In this document: positions 18,089-30,069 of the stretch, piece by piece
Position numbering within the stretch: the stretch's first letter is position 1
Layout: each line of letters opens with the position of its first letter
From: Opitutus sp. GAS368
GTDB lineage: Bacteria; Verrucomicrobiota; Verrucomicrobiia; Opitutales; Opitutaceae
NCBI RefSeq assembly: GCF_900104925.1
Contig: NZ_LT629735.1
Location: 186,001-250,000 of the forward strand
Length of the DNA: 64,000 nucleotides
Direction: 5' to 3'
The notes under the pieces: model-generated
Seen by the model: the letters and a program-made list of their open reading frames with translations, nothing else
Told to the model about the DNA's origin: nothing
The model's database searches: none
Position numbers and translations under genes: made by a program

Positions 18089-18179
18089 GCCGTTCTGTTA
18101 CTTTAAAAAACTCGGCACCCGGACCGGGATGGCTAGCATCATGATGGGCCCATACCTACAACCAGAATCCTTTTCCGCC

Positions 18180-18698
18180 ATGAAAAAGTCGTTGCTCGCA
18201 CTGTCTCTTCTCGTTGCCACGGTCGCGTCCGCCTCCCCCAGCGCCTCGCCTCCGCCCCCGCCTTCGACGGGCAGCAGCAGCGCGCCGGCCCGCCATGATG
18301 CCCTCGAGGTCACGTTCTTCAACGACGGCACCGTGATGCTGTTCAAGAAGCAGTGGGCCGCCGCCCAGCAACAGTTCGAAGCGGCGCTGGCCATCAACGA
18401 AAAGATGGCCGAAGCGCACAACAACCTCGCGTATGTCCTGCGCAAGCAGGGCCAGGACCGCTACGCCGCCTCGTTGCAGCACTACAACCGCGCCATTGAG
18501 CTCAAACCCAAGATGGCCGAGGCTTACATGTATCGCGGCGCCCTTTATGCGCTGAGCGGCAAGGCCGGCCTCGCGCAGGCCGATTACGACATGCTGGTCA
18601 GGATGAAGTCCAAGCTCGCCCCCCATCTCAAGAAGGTCATCGACACCGGCACGGAAGAGGAGCCCGAGCAGTTCTACGGCGTCTCCAAGAAGCAATAG
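18180..18698 (+). CDS. Exported TPR-repeat protein
   Basis: A 172-residue protein with a signal peptide (MKKSLLALSLLVATVASA), a Ser/Pro-rich linker (about 19-40), and two to three tetratricopeptide repeats between about residues 50 and 145 (QWAAAQQQFEAALAINEKMA, then SLQHYNRAIELKPKMAEAYM). TPR modules bind partner proteins. No partner can be identified: upstream is the divergent ydbH-like gene and downstream the convergent glycogen phosphorylase, 7 bp away. The ATG at 18180 is chosen because the signal peptide begins there. Confidence 0.75.
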   Translation: MKKSLLALSLLVATVASASPSASPPPPPSTGSSSAPARHDALEVTFFNDGTVMLFKKQWAAAQQQFEAALAINEKMAEAHNNLAYVLRKQGQDRYAASLQHYNRAIELKPKMAEAYMYRGALYALSGKAGLAQADYDMLVRMKSKLAPHLKKVIDTGTEEEPEQFYGVSKKQ

Positions 18699-18705
18699 CG
18701 CCAGC

Positions 18706-21204
<2,499 letters not shown>

Positions 21205-21290
21205 GGGAGGGAGGGAATCACAAGTCGTGCCAACGCGACAGGCAAGGCGGGATTAGCCCGGCCGCCCAATCTTAACCTCCTCCCCCGCCC

Positions 21291-23069
21291 TCAGCGCTGG
21301 AAACGCCGCCCCAACTCCCCCTTGCTCAGCTCAAAATGCGTCGGCCGGCCCACCGGGCTGGTATGCGGCTGGGTGCAGGCAAAAAGCCGGGCGACCAGCG
21401 TAAGCGCCTCGGCTTCGCTGACCGCCACCGGCAACCGCACGGCCTTCTGCGCCGCCAGCCGGGCCAGTTCCTCGTTGGCGAGGTCGGCCTTCTTTTCGTC
21501 GAGCCGGCCTTCGCGCATCAGCCCGAGCACATCGCGCAGGAAGGTTTCCGCGTCGGCCGGCTCCAGCCAGGCCGGCACAGCCTCGATCCGGAAGAAATTC
21601 CGGCCGAACTCGGCGACTTCAAGGCCATGCGCGTGCAGGAACTTCAACCGGTCGGTCAGCAGCGCGCTGGCGATGGCGTCCAGTTCCACCGGCAGCGCGA
21701 ACAGCAGCCGCTGGCTGGCGACCTCGCCTTGGGCAAACTCAGCCTGCAACCGCTCGAACCAGACACGTTCATGCGCCGCGCGCCGGTCGAGCACCACCAC
21801 CCCGCCCGGCGCCTCGAACAGCGCATAATCGCCGTGCGCCGTGCCCAGGAAGCGCCAGCCCATCAGGGAAGAGGCCGGCAGCGGCGCGCGCGCCAGCGGG
21901 GGCGGATTCGCCGGAGCAGCGGGGACCGGCGCGGCCGGCTGGGGGTGGATCTCCACCGTGAACGGCGCGCGCGTGAACGGCCGGAACGGTTGCGACATCA
22001 CACTTGGAACAGGAATGGGCGCGAGAGCCGGGCGCTGCGGGTCACCGGGCAAATGGTCCGCCGGCTCGGCCGGAGCGGGCGCGTTGAACTCCCGCAACGT
22101 CTGCAGCACGGCACGGATCACAAAGCCGCGCACCGCACCCTCGCTGCGGAAACGCACCTCGCGCTTCGCGGGGTGCACGTTCACGTCCACCGCCGCCGGG
22201 TCGAGGTTCAGGAAGAGCACCGCCACCGGGTAGCGCCCCTTGGCCAGCGACGTCGCATAGGACTCGATCAGCGCGTAATTCAGCGTGCGGCTGTCCACCG
22301 GCCGGCGGTTGACGAACAGCAACATCTCATGGCGCGTGGCGCGACTGACGCCGGGCTTGCCGATGAGCCCGCTGAGCTTCAGTCCCGACTCGGTCATCTC
22401 GACGGGAAGCAGGTCCCCCGCCAGCTGCCGGCCGAAAATCTCGGCGACGCGCTCGGCCAGCGTCGAACACACGGGCGACTGGAACAGCACCCGGCCGTCC
22501 TCCACAAGGGTGAACGCCGTGGCGGGACAAGCCAGCGCGTAGAGCCGCACGGTCTGGATGATGTGCGCCGACTCGGTGGCGTCGGTCTTGAGGAACTTCC
22601 GGCGCGCGGGCACCGAGTTGAACAGGTGGGTGACGGTCGTGCGCGTGCCGGGCGCCAGGCCGCACTCGCGCACGTGCACCAGCTTGCCGCCGTTGATGAC
22701 GATTTCCGTCCCCGGACCCGTGGCGGGCCGCGTCTGCAATTCGAAATGGGAAACGCTGGCGATGGACGGCACGGCCTCGCCGCGAAAGCCGAAGGTGTCC
22801 AGCCGGCCGAGGTCGGCCGTCTCCAGAAGCTTGCTGGTCGCGTGCCGTTCGAGCGAGAGCAGCGCGTCGTCCTTGGTCATGCCGCTGCCGTTGTCCTCGA
22901 CGCGGATGTAGCTGCGCCCGCCGTGGCGGAACTCCACCTCGATGCGCGTGGCGCCGGCGTCGAGGCTGTTCTCGACCAGCTCCTTCACCACCGCGGCCGG
23001 GCGCTCGATGACCTCGCCGGCGGCGATCTGGTTCGCTACCCGGTCTGAGAGGATACGGATGGTCGGCAT
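21291..23069 (-). CDS. mutL: DNA mismatch repair protein MutL without the endonuclease motifs
   Basis: A 592-residue MutL. The GHKL ATPase domain is intact: KELVENSLDAGA, DNGSGM and GFRGEAVPSIASVS. A proline-rich linker (about 335-405) leads to the dimerisation domain. In nicking MutL proteins that domain has DQHAAHE, ACKAA and CPHGRP metal-binding motifs. Here they read DRRAAHE (near residue 428), AAQKAV and SPVGRP, with the metal-binding histidine and cysteines lost. The ATG at 23069 gives the standard start MPTIRILSDRVANQIAAGE; an in-frame ATG 18 bases upstream adds six non-conserved residues. Confidence 0.92.
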   Translation of the reverse strand: MPTIRILSDRVANQIAAGEVIERPAAVVKELVENSLDAGATRIEVEFRHGGRSYIRVEDNGSGMTKDDALLSLERHATSKLLETADLGRLDTFGFRGEAVPSIASVSHFELQTRPATGPGTEIVINGGKLVHVRECGLAPGTRTTVTHLFNSVPARRKFLKTDATESAHIIQTVRLYALACPATAFTLVEDGRVLFQSPVCSTLAERVAEIFGRQLAGDLLPVEMTESGLKLSGLIGKPGVSRATRHEMLLFVNRRPVDSRTLNYALIESYATSLAKGRYPVAVLFLNLDPAAVDVNVHPAKREVRFRSEGAVRGFVIRAVLQTLREFNAPAPAEPADHLPGDPQRPALAPIPVPSVMSQPFRPFTRAPFTVEIHPQPAAPVPAAPANPPPLARAPLPASSLMGWRFLGTAHGDYALFEAPGGVVVLDRRAAHERVWFERLQAEFAQGEVASQRLLFALPVELDAIASALLTDRLKFLHAHGLEVAEFGRNFFRIEAVPAWLEPADAETFLRDVLGLMREGRLDEKKADLANEELARLAAQKAVRLPVAVSEAEALTLVARLFACTQPHTSPVGRPTHFELSKGELGRRFQR

Positions 23070-23121
23070 GGCAGTTCGGAAAACCACTAAGCCACACTAA
23101 TGAACACTAATTTCCCGGCAC

Positions 23122-23209
23122 TGTCATTCTGAGCGCAGCGAAGAATCCATGCGTTCGCAGATGATATCATGATCGGTGCCGTGGATTCTTCGCTGCGCTC
23201 AGAATGACA
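23122..23209. repeat. TCATTCTGAGCG-type long inverted repeat
   Basis: An 88-bp palindrome. TGTCATTCTGAGCGCAGCG at the left pairs with CGCTGCGCTCAGAATGACA at the right, and the arms continue with AAGAATCCA / TGGATTCTT. It lies in the mutL-argH gap, 31 bp from the argH stop. Similar elements are at 25696 and 48212. Confidence 0.85.
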
Positions 23210-23240
23210 AACAAGAGTGAAGCGAGAATTGATGACGACA

Positions 23241-24641
23241 TTACCCCAGCAGCTTCGCCCAGCGTTTGAACTGCAGCGCGACCTGCGCCGGGCCGGGCAT
23301 GCCCGTGCCCTGGCGGCGGGCCATGGCCTTCTGCAGGTGGAAGGATTCCACCCAGTCCCGGGCAAACCCGGGGTGCACGGTGCGGACCTCGGCCAGCGTC
23401 AGGCGGTCGAGCGCCACTTTCTTCTCCTCCGCCAGCCGCACGACCGCGCCCACGGCATGGTGCGCCTCGCGGAAGGCGACACCCCGGCGCACGAGATAGT
23501 CGGCGAGGTCGGTGGCCAGCAACGCGGGATCCGCGACGGCCGTGGCGCACTTCGCCCGGTTCATCTTCAGGCCCGCGATCGTGCCGGCCAGCACCTGCAG
23601 GCACAGCACCGTCTGGTCGTGGCTGTCGAAAACCGGCGGCTTGTCCTCCTGGAGGTCGCGGTTGTAGGTGAGCGGCAGGCCCTTCACGAGCACGAGCAGC
23701 GTGTGCAGGTTGCCCTGCAGCCGGGCCGACTTGCCGCGAAGCAGCTCCAGCGAGTCGGGATTTTTCTTCTGGGGCATCAGGCTCGAGCCGGTGCAGAACG
23801 CGTCGGGCAGATCCACGAACTTGAATTCATGGCTCGCCCAGAGGATGAGGTCCTCCGCGATGCGGGAGAAATGCACGCCGGCCAGCGCACACGCGGCCGC
23901 AAACTCGATGTAGGTGTCCCGGTCGCTGACCGCGCCCATGCTGTTCCGCGTCGCCCGCGGCCGGCCGGCCTCGTCCACAAAGCCCAGCAGTTTCGCCGTG
24001 AACTCGCGATCGATCGGCAGCGTCGTGCCGGCGATGGCGCCGGAGCCGAGCGGGCACCAGTTGGCGTGGTCCGCCACCGTGGCGAAGCGCTCGGCGTCGC
24101 GCGCCAGCATTTCGAGGTAGGCGAAGAGGTGGTGCGCGAGGAACACCGGCTGGGCCCGCTGCAGGTGCGTATAGCCGGGAATGAGCACGTCGCGGTTCTT
24201 CTCCGCGACCTTCAGGATGGCGCGCTGGGCGGCGGTGATGTGGCCGATGATCTCGGCGCACGCGGCCTTGAAATAGAGCCGCATGTCGGTCGCGACCTGG
24301 TCGTTGCGGCTGCGCGCGGTGTGCAGCTTGGCGGCGGCGGGCACGCGCCTGGTCAGCGCCTGCTCGATGTTCATGTGCACATCCTCGAACTTCGTGTGCC
24401 AGGTGAACTGGCCGGCGGCGATCTCGCGCCCGATGGCGTCGAGGCCCCGGTGGATGGCGTCGCGTTCCTTTTGGCTGATCAGGCCGACCTTCGCGAGCAT
24501 GGCCGAGTGGGCCTTGCTGCCCTGGATGTCGAACGGGGCGAGACGACGGTCGAACGAGACCGATTCGCTGAAACGCAGCATCAGCTCGGCGGGGCCCGCC
24601 GAGAAACGTCCACCCCAGGTGGCTTGCGCCTGCTTTGCCAT
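23241..24641 (-). CDS. argH: Argininosuccinate lyase
   Basis: Last step of arginine synthesis, cleaving argininosuccinate to arginine and fumarate. The 466-residue protein carries the fumarase/aspartase signature [20 protein letters not shown], plus [16 protein letters not shown] and the catalytic-region motif [16 protein letters not shown]. The ATG at 24641 gives the family N-terminus, [13 protein letters not shown]. It is a single gene without other arg genes in the window. It is divergent from the secreted-protein gene at 24744. Confidence 0.96.
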   Translation of the reverse strand: MAKQAQATWGGRFSAGPAELMLRFSESVSFDRRLAPFDIQGSKAHSAMLAKVGLISQKERDAIHRGLDAIGREIAAGQFTWHTKFEDVHMNIEQALTRRVPAAAKLHTARSRNDQVATDMRLYFKAACAEIIGHITAAQRAILKVAEKNRDVLIPGYTHLQRAQPVFLAHHLFAYLEMLARDAERFATVADHANWCPLGSGAIAGTTLPIDREFTAKLLGFVDEAGRPRATRNSMGAVSDRDTYIEFAAACALAGVHFSRIAEDLILWASHEFKFVDLPDAFCTGSSLMPQKKNPDSLELLRGKSARLQGNLHTLLVLVKGLPLTYNRDLQEDKPPVFDSHDQTVLCLQVLAGTIAGLKMNRAKCATAVADPALLATDLADYLVRRGVAFREAHHAVGAVVRLAEEKKVALDRLTLAEVRTVHPGFARDWVESFHLQKAMARRQGTGMPGPAQVALQFKRWAKLLG

Positions 24642-24671
24642 AGGGGGCGAAGCAACGGCCCGCTGCCGGTC

Positions 24672-24701
24672 TTGGCAACGCGGAAATTCTTCCGGGTAAA
24701 T
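24672..24701 (+). promoter_or_regulatory. Possible sigma70-type promoter for the secreted protein gene
   Basis: TTGGCA and GTAAAT separated by 18 bases, 42 bases before the ATG at 24744. Both hexamers differ from consensus, and the spacing is at the edge of normal, so this is only a candidate. Confidence 0.25.
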
Positions 24702-24743
24702 CCAGTTTGCGTGCAACCTCCGCCCATCCATGGTGAAGTATTC

Positions 24744-25244
24744 ATGATGATGTCGCGCCTGAGACTGTATCTGTGCCTGCTGCTGGGTGCTGCCGGCGGC
24801 CTGCGCGCGCCGGCCGCGTCCGACCTGACCAACTGGGAACATGTCAAGGTGGCTCCGATGAAGACCTCCATTTATATCGGCAGCGTGCGCCTCACCACGG
24901 GCACGTTCGAGCGGAAGGACTCCACCCTCGCCACCACCTACGAGGCCAAGGTCGTGCCGTGGTTTTTTTGGGGGGAGACCGGCCGGATCACCATCACCCT
25001 CACGGACACGGACCTGGCCAGCATGGCCCGCGGCGAGACCGCCGACTTCACCGGCGAAGCGTTCAACCACAGGAACAAGCCCCGCTCGGTCACCGGCCGG
25101 GTGCAGCCCGCCACCGCCACCTCCGGCAAGATCAAGGTCCGCATCATGGCGGACGGCATCGAGCTGATCTTCAACTCGACCTACGAGTTCGTGGATCCGA
25201 AACGGCCCGACCGGCCCGCCGTCACTCCGCCCAGTGGAAAGTGA
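24744..25244 (+). CDS. Secreted protein of unknown function
   Basis: A 166-residue exported protein. Three consecutive ATG codons (24744, 24747, 24750) precede a signal peptide, [19 protein letters not shown]. The mature part is predicted mostly beta strand ([20 protein letters not shown], then [19 protein letters not shown] and [20 protein letters not shown]), with no cysteine after the signal and no catalytic motif I can see. I do not recognise the family. It is divergent from argH, and its 3' end overlaps the convergent OsmC gene by 23 bp. Confidence 0.65.
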   Translation: MMMSRLRLYLCLLLGAAGGLRAPAASDLTNWEHVKVAPMKTSIYIGSVRLTTGTFERKDSTLATTYEAKVVPWFFWGETGRITITLTDTDLASMARGETADFTGEAFNHRNKPRSVTGRVQPATATSGKIKVRIMADGIELIFNSTYEFVDPKRPDRPAVTPPSGK

Positions 25245-25635
25245 CGGGACGCTCGATCGCCGGGTGCAGGCTGTGATGCACCGGACAGTTGAGCGCGGCC
25301 TTCTCCAGCACGCCGGCCGGGTCCTTCGACTTCGGGAAAGGGAACCAGACCTGCGTCGCGAGGCGCACGATGCGCCGCGGGGCGTCGGCCGACATCTCCT
25401 TGGTCACCTCCCAGCGCACGCCGGGAATGTCGAAGCCAAGCTTGGTCTTCGCCGCAATTGCCATGGTCGTGACCATGCAGGAGGCGAACGACGCGGCGGT
25501 CAGGTCCGTCGGCGAGAACGCCAGGCCGCGGCCGTGGTTGTCCTTGGGCGCGTCGGTCTCGATCTTCTGGCCCGAGGGGCCGTGCGTGAGCTGGCAGTTG
25601 AGCTCGCCTTGGTAGGTGCCGGTGCTTTTGACCAT
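25222..25635 (-). CDS. OsmC/Ohr family protein
   Basis: A 137-residue OsmC-type thiol peroxidase-like protein, a family that reduces organic hydroperoxides. The first cysteine region [20 protein letters not shown] and the second, [10 protein letters not shown], hold the two conserved redox cysteines (about residues 52 and 118). The ATG at 25635 gives the usual N-terminal strand, [12 protein letters not shown]. It is more like the YhfA/OsmC-like branch than Ohr. It overlaps the convergent secreted-protein gene by 23 bp. No oxidant-sensing regulator is nearby. Confidence 0.85.
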   Translation of the reverse strand: MVKSTGTYQGELNCQLTHGPSGQKIETDAPKDNHGRGLAFSPTDLTAASFASCMVTTMAIAAKTKLGFDIPGVRWEVTKEMSADAPRRIVRLATQVWFPFPKSKDPAGVLEKAALNCPVHHSLHPAIERPVTFHWAE

Positions 25636-25695
25636 GGGAGAAGTTGGCCACAAAAAGTCACGAAAAGACACAAAAAAACCGGCCGTCCCATGGTT

Positions 25696-25768
25696 TGTCA
25701 TTCTGAGCGCAGCGAAGAATCCAGCTGGCCGTGACATCACTGGACCCTTCACTTCGTTCAGGATGACA
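25696..25768. repeat. TCATTCTGAGCG-type inverted repeat
   Basis: A 73-bp palindrome, TGTCATTCTGAGCGCAGCG at the left and the partly diverged CACTTCGTTCAGGATGACA at the right. It lies upstream of the OsmC start and 57 bp from the stop of the PIG-L gene. Confidence 0.8.
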
Positions 25769-25825
25769 GGTGCGGGAATAGTTCCGCCTTCCAGTCCTTC
25801 CGCGTGTTTCCGCGATTGCCCCCTC

Positions 25826-26668
25826 TTACTTGAAACGCCGCAGCCGCGCGGCCACATCGGCGCGAAGCCGGTCGAGGTGGCCGAGGGTGTATTTCTCAAC
25901 GGAGAGTTTGTCGTCCTGCACCAGCGGCGTCAGGTCCATCGCCCACGTAAGCGCCGTGGCGCGGTCGGTGGCGTGCGAGGCGTGGAAGGTGGCGTTGGCG
26001 AGGCGCCGGCCGGCGATGGCCAGGTCGTAACGCTTGCCGCCGGCGATCTGCGACGCAAAGGCCGCGATGAGCTGGGCGGCGAGCTTCGGCCGGGCGGAAT
26101 CGTCGAGCACGACCTTGTCGGTATCGAGCAGCCAGTCGAGGTTGCGCCAGACCTCGCAGCCGTAGACGGCCTTGGGGCGGAGCCGCGCCGGCAGCGAACG
26201 CAGCGCCTCGAGACAACGCTGGAAACAGGCCACATGGGTGTCGTGCTTGTCGGCGGGATTGTGCAGGTAGACGACGTCGGGCGCCGTGGCCCGCAGGATG
26301 GCCGCGAGATCCGCCACGACCTCGAGGCGGCGCGGATCCTTGACCACGGCGCTGGGGTGCGCGAGCTGGAGCATGGCACCATAGTGGCCGAGCCGGGCCG
26401 CGCGGCGTTGCTCCACCCGGCGGACCGCCCTCATCTCCTCGTCTGAAAATTTCGCAAACTTTCCCGCGCGCGGACTGCCCCCGCCGTCGGTGATGACCAC
26501 GCCGGTGAACGTGCGCCGGGCGTAGGCCGCGCTGATGCCGTGATAGGCGAGAATCTCGATGTCGTCCTGATGCGCGGCGAGGCAGAGGTGCGTGGTGCGC
26601 GCCAGCGCCGCTGCCAGAGGGCGGCGATCCGGCACATAGGCATCGGCGGTGGGGGAAGCGAATCTCAT
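25826..26668 (-). CDS. PIG-L/LmbE family deacetylase
   Basis: A 280-residue zinc-dependent deacetylase-fold protein. The N-terminal metal motif is AAHQDDIE (usually AHPDD), and the third ligand is in HNPADKHDTH. The family removes acetyl groups from N-acetylglucosamine-type amines in glycoconjugates or cofactors such as bacillithiol and mycothiol precursors; the substrate here is unknown. The start ATG shares a base with the stop of the upstream ymdB-like gene, so the two are probably co-transcribed. Confidence 0.85.
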   Translation of the reverse strand: MRFASPTADAYVPDRRPLAAALARTTHLCLAAHQDDIEILAYHGISAAYARRTFTGVVITDGGGSPRAGKFAKFSDEEMRAVRRVEQRRAARLGHYGAMLQLAHPSAVVKDPRRLEVVADLAAILRATAPDVVYLHNPADKHDTHVACFQRCLEALRSLPARLRPKAVYGCEVWRNLDWLLDTDKVVLDDSARPKLAAQLIAAFASQIAGGKRYDLAIAGRRLANATFHASHATDRATALTWAMDLTPLVQDDKLSVEKYTLGHLDRLRADVAARLRRFK

Positions 26669-27447
26669 CAGGGCAGTTTCAGGCTAAGCCATTCGATGCG
26701 CTCGGCGCGACCTGTTTTCGCGAACTCCACCACCGCGACCGACAGGCGGTTGTCGCCCGTGGCCACCTCGAAGCGGCGCGGCATGCCGTCGAGGAACCGG
26801 CCGACGACGGGCTCGATCTCGCGGCCCAGCACCGACTCGTGCGGGCCGGTCATGCCGACATCGCACATGAAAGCCGTCTGCTTGCGCAACAGCGATGTAT
26901 CGGCCGTGGCCACGTGCGTGTGCGTGCCCAGCACAGCCGTGACGCGCCCGTCCAAGTGCCAGCCCATGGCCTGCTTTTCAGAAGTCGCCTCGGCATGGAT
27001 CTCGACCAGCGCGCCGTCGAACTGGCCGGCCAGTCTCTTGAGCAGCGCATCCGCCCCGAGGAAAGGACACTCGGCCTTCAGGCCCATGAAGCTGCGGCCC
27101 AACACGGTGAACACCAGCAGGCGGAAACCGTCCTTCTCGACAATGACATGGTCGCGCCCCGGACAACCGGCCGGCAGGTTGGCCGGGCGGCATACGCGCT
27201 CCAGCGTGGTGATCTCGTGCTCAAATCCCTTCTGGTCCCACACGTGGTCGCCGAGCGTGATGACGTCGACGCCCGCCGCGAGGATGGCCGAGCACAGGGA
27301 ACCCGTAATGCCCGCGCCAGCCGCGGCATTCTCGCCGTTGGCGATGACAAAATCGATGCCCCGTTCGGCGCGGACCTTCGGCACCAGCGCACTGACGATC
27401 CCGCGCCCGGGCTTGCCGACGATGTCGCCGATGAACAGGAGCTTCAT
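26668..27447 (-). CDS. ymdB: YmdB-family metallophosphoesterase
   Basis: A 259-residue member of the TIGR00282/YmdB family. Bacillus and Mycoplasma homologues hydrolyse 2',3'-cyclic nucleotides and affect biofilm and sporulation decisions. Metal-binding residues of the calcineurin-like fold are visible in [38 protein letters not shown] and [11 protein letters not shown]. It is upstream of, and overlaps by one base, the PIG-L gene. The function in this organism is inferred from family only. Confidence 0.9.
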   Translation of the reverse strand: MKLLFIGDIVGKPGRGIVSALVPKVRAERGIDFVIANGENAAAGAGITGSLCSAILAAGVDVITLGDHVWDQKGFEHEITTLERVCRPANLPAGCPGRDHVIVEKDGFRLLVFTVLGRSFMGLKAECPFLGADALLKRLAGQFDGALVEIHAEATSEKQAMGWHLDGRVTAVLGTHTHVATADTSLLRKQTAFMCDVGMTGPHESVLGREIEPVVGRFLDGMPRRFEVATGDNRLSVAVVEFAKTGRAERIEWLSLKLP

Positions 27448-27455
27448 GGTGATTG

Positions 27456-27543
27456 TGGTAGGGGCGGTTACCCTTAACCGCCCTGAGGGCGCTTGGGGGC
27501 AAGCGCCCCTACCCGCGGTCCGGCGACAAGCGCCGACCCTACA
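27456..27543. repeat. Compound TGTAG/CTACA palindromic repeat
   Basis: An 88-bp element with three hairpin units: GGGCGGTTACCCTTAACCGCCC, GGGCGCTTGGGGGCAAGCGCCC and CGGCGACAAGCGCCG. It is bounded by TGGTAGGGG and ACCCTACA. It lies between the ymdB start and the TolB-like gene stop, 13 bp from the latter. Confidence 0.8.
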
Positions 27544-27556
27544 TTGCGGAACTCAC

Positions 27557-28741
27557 TCACGGCGCCAGGTAGGCGGCGCCGGAGGCGTTGCCGAGCGAAG
27601 TCGGGCTGAGCCGCGTGGCCTTGCCGGACTCGGTGTCGAGCAGGTAGAGGCTGCGGGTGTTGGCGGCGCGGAACGTGCAGATGACATGGCGGCCGTCAGC
27701 CATCCAGACCGGCTCGATGGCATCGGCGGGCGCCTTCGAAACGATCGCCCCTTTCCCGCTCGCCAGGTCGTAGACGGCAACCTGGAAGCCGCGACCCTGG
27801 GCCGCGGTGAAGGCGATCTTGTTCGGGTTGGCCATGCTCCAGTCCGGCTCGGCGCAATAGTTGAACCCGGTCACCAGGCGGGTCATCGGCCCGCCGCTCG
27901 CGGACATGACCTGCAGCTGGGGCCGCCCCGTGGCGATGATATCGGAGGTGAAAATCAGGCGCGAGCCGTCCGGCGACCACACGGGGGACGCCTCGACCGC
28001 CTGGTTGTTCGTGAGGCGCCGGATCTGCCGGCCCTGCGCGTTGCCGACGTAGATCTCGGGGTTGCCCTCGCCGGAAAGCACCATGGCGACGCGCTGGCCA
28101 TCGGGACTGAAGCGGCCGCCGCTGTTGGTGCCCTTGAAGCTCGCGAGCAGGGAAATGCGGCGGTTGTCCAGCTCCAGCACATAGATGTCAGGAAAGCTGG
28201 TGCGATAGCTGGTGAAGACGATCTTCGTGCCGCCCGGCACCCAGCGCGGGCTCATGATCTGCTTGCCATCGGAGGTCCAGCGCTGGGCCTCGCCGAAGAA
28301 AAGGTCCGAGGTGTAGATTTCCGTCTTGCCGGTCGCCTCGCCGACGAAGGCCAGCTTGCCCGCGAAGAAACCGCGCAACCCGCTGGTCTTGGTGACCGCG
28401 ACATCGGCGGCGCGGAGCAGGGCGTTGCGCAGGCTCGTGCCCGCAACGGTCTCGCTGTGCACCGGCGTGCCCGCGCTGCCCTTGGTGATGGTGACCGTGA
28501 CCGCGGTCGCGCCCGCCGGGGTGAAGGTGAGGTTGAAGGCGCCGCCGCTGGTGACCGTGCGATAGCGGCCATGGGCGCCAAAGGCCTTCAGGGCCAGGTT
28601 CTGCAGCTCGGGTGATGAGGAGGAGACCGTGATACCCATGACCTGCGAGTTAACATCAACGATAATATCACCGATGTCGCGCTGGGCGAAAAGGGGCGCG
28701 ACCAACGCGAGTCCAAGGAGGAAACGAAAGGTGTTCTGCAT
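27557..28741 (-). CDS. TolB-like beta-propeller protein
   Basis: A 394-residue exported protein with a signal peptide (NTFRFLLGLALVAPLFA). An N-terminal TolB-type alpha/beta domain (about 22-130) precedes a WD40-like propeller. The repeats show the PD40 pattern (MSPRWVPGGTKIVFTSYR, RFSPDGQRVAMVLSG, SPVWSPDGSRLIFTSD). TolB in Proteobacteria works with Pal and TolA to hold the outer membrane during division. No tolA, tolQ, tolR or pal gene is in the window, so it may be a true TolB or a related periplasmic propeller. Confidence 0.8.
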   Translation of the reverse strand: MQNTFRFLLGLALVAPLFAQRDIGDIIVDVNSQVMGITVSSSSPELQNLALKAFGAHGRYRTVTSGGAFNLTFTPAGATAVTVTITKGSAGTPVHSETVAGTSLRNALLRAADVAVTKTSGLRGFFAGKLAFVGEATGKTEIYTSDLFFGEAQRWTSDGKQIMSPRWVPGGTKIVFTSYRTSFPDIYVLELDNRRISLLASFKGTNSGGRFSPDGQRVAMVLSGEGNPEIYVGNAQGRQIRRLTNNQAVEASPVWSPDGSRLIFTSDIIATGRPQLQVMSASGGPMTRLVTGFNYCAEPDWSMANPNKIAFTAAQGRGFQVAVYDLASGKGAIVSKAPADAIEPVWMADGRHVICTFRAANTRSLYLLDTESGKATRLSPTSLGNASGAAYLAP

Positions 28742-28855
28742 GAGGATGAGTCTGGAATTAATGATGAAAGTTCGGGTCCGGTTTTTGTTTTACTCCCGGC
28801 AGCCTACTCACAAGGTCAAAGCCACTCGTTTTCCAAGCCATTTTCACGACCCATT

Positions 28856-29917
28856 GTGACCACCGACACCATCAAGGAAGCCCTCAAGCAGGTAAAGTAT
28901 CCCGGATTCAGCCGGGATATCGTCTCTTTCGGGCTCGTGCGCTCGGCGACGTTCGCCGACGGCACGGCCAAGGTCGCGGTGGCCATCACTACCTCGGACC
29001 CCAAGGTGCCGACGATGCTCAAGGCTGAGATCGAAAAGTGCCTGCGCGCACTGCCCGGCGTAAAGGACGTGATCATCGAGCTCGCGGTCTCGGCCGCCAA
29101 GGCCCCGCCGCAGCCCGGCCAGAGCACCCCGGGCGGCGGCACCGCCCCCACCGGCCTCAAGCACTCCGTCGCCATCGCCTCGGGCAAGGGCGGCGTCGGC
29201 AAGTCCACCTTTGCGGTCAACCTCGCCTGCGCCCTCGCTCAACTCCTCGAGAAGCGCGGCCGCCCCGGACGCGTCGGCTTGATGGATTGCGACATCTACG
29301 GGCCCTCCGTGCCCCTCATGATGGGCCTGCAAGGCCGCCCGGCCATCGACGGCGAGTCGCTGGTGCCGCTGGAGCGCTACGGCGTGAAGGTCATGTCCAT
29401 GGGCTTCCTCGTGGACGACAACACGCCGGTCGTCTGGCGCGGCCCGATGATCATGAAGACCATCCAGCAATTCGTTCAAAACGTGAAGTGGGGCGAGCTG
29501 GACATTTTGCTGGTTGATTTGCCGCCCGGCACGGGCGACGCACAGCTTTCGCTGGTCCAGACGCTCCCGCTCGACGGCGCCATCCTGGTGACGACGCCCC
29601 AGACGGCCGCGACCAACATCGCGCGCAAGGGCGGCCTGATGTTCCAGAAGGTCAATGTCCCGCTCCTCGGCGTGGCCGAGAACATGAGCTGGTTCGAGGA
29701 TGCCAACGGCAACCGGCAGTCTCTCTTCGGCGAGGGCGGTGGCGCCATCACGGCGGAGCTGCTTGGCACGGGCCTCCTCGGCCAGGTGCCGCTCTTCCCC
29801 GAGATCCGGGCCGGCGGCGACACCGGGCATCCGGTTACGGTCAATAACCCCGACGGCAAGCCGGCGCAGGTTTTCCGCGCGATCGCCGCCGGCCTGCTCA
29901 CGAAGCTGAAGATCTGA
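28856..29917 (+). CDS. Mrp/NBP35-family ATPase lacking the CxxC motif
   Basis: A 353-residue Mrp/ApbC-type P-loop ATPase, a family that carries and delivers iron-sulfur clusters. An N-terminal MIP18-like domain (about 1-80) leads to the deviant Walker A, SGKGGVGKST, with DCDIYGPS and the later LVDLPPGTGDA. The usual CxxC that holds the bridging cluster, normally just after ENMS, is missing: the segment reads ENMSWFEDANGNRQSLFGEG (about residues 275-294). The start is GTG at 28856. It stands alone, with a palindromic repeat directly after its stop. Confidence 0.88.
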   Translation: MTTDTIKEALKQVKYPGFSRDIVSFGLVRSATFADGTAKVAVAITTSDPKVPTMLKAEIEKCLRALPGVKDVIIELAVSAAKAPPQPGQSTPGGGTAPTGLKHSVAIASGKGGVGKSTFAVNLACALAQLLEKRGRPGRVGLMDCDIYGPSVPLMMGLQGRPAIDGESLVPLERYGVKVMSMGFLVDDNTPVVWRGPMIMKTIQQFVQNVKWGELDILLVDLPPGTGDAQLSLVQTLPLDGAILVTTPQTAATNIARKGGLMFQKVNVPLLGVAENMSWFEDANGNRQSLFGEGGGAITAELLGTGLLGQVPLFPEIRAGGDTGHPVTVNNPDGKPAQVFRAIAAGLLTKLKI

Positions 29918-30000
29918 GGTGGAACGCGCTGACCTCAGCGCGTTGGGGTATTCGATCTCCGATGCCCCTAAAAGCGGGCTGAGGTCAGCCCGCTCTACCC
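29918..30000. repeat. GGTGGA-type paired-hairpin repeat after mrp
   Basis: Starts GGTGGAACGCGCTGACCTC directly after the Mrp stop codon and ends CGCTCTACCCC. It has two hairpins, AACGCGCTGACCTCAGCGCGTT and GCGGGCTGAGGTCAGCCCGC. It is an intergenic relative of the elements at 30426 and 33933. Confidence 0.8.
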
Positions 30001-30039
30001 CAAGCCAACCCGTTAAGACACGCCCGCTCCGCACGCGGG

Positions 30040-30069
30040 TTGACACGGACACCGCGGAACATCTAGGGT
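30040..30069 (+). promoter_or_regulatory. Possible sigma70-type promoter
   Basis: TTGACA, a perfect -35 hexamer, is followed after 18 bases by TAGGGT, a weak -10. It lies about 100 bases upstream of the 82-residue protein gene at 30171 and beyond the repeat that follows mrp, so it could start a separate transcript. Confidence 0.35.
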
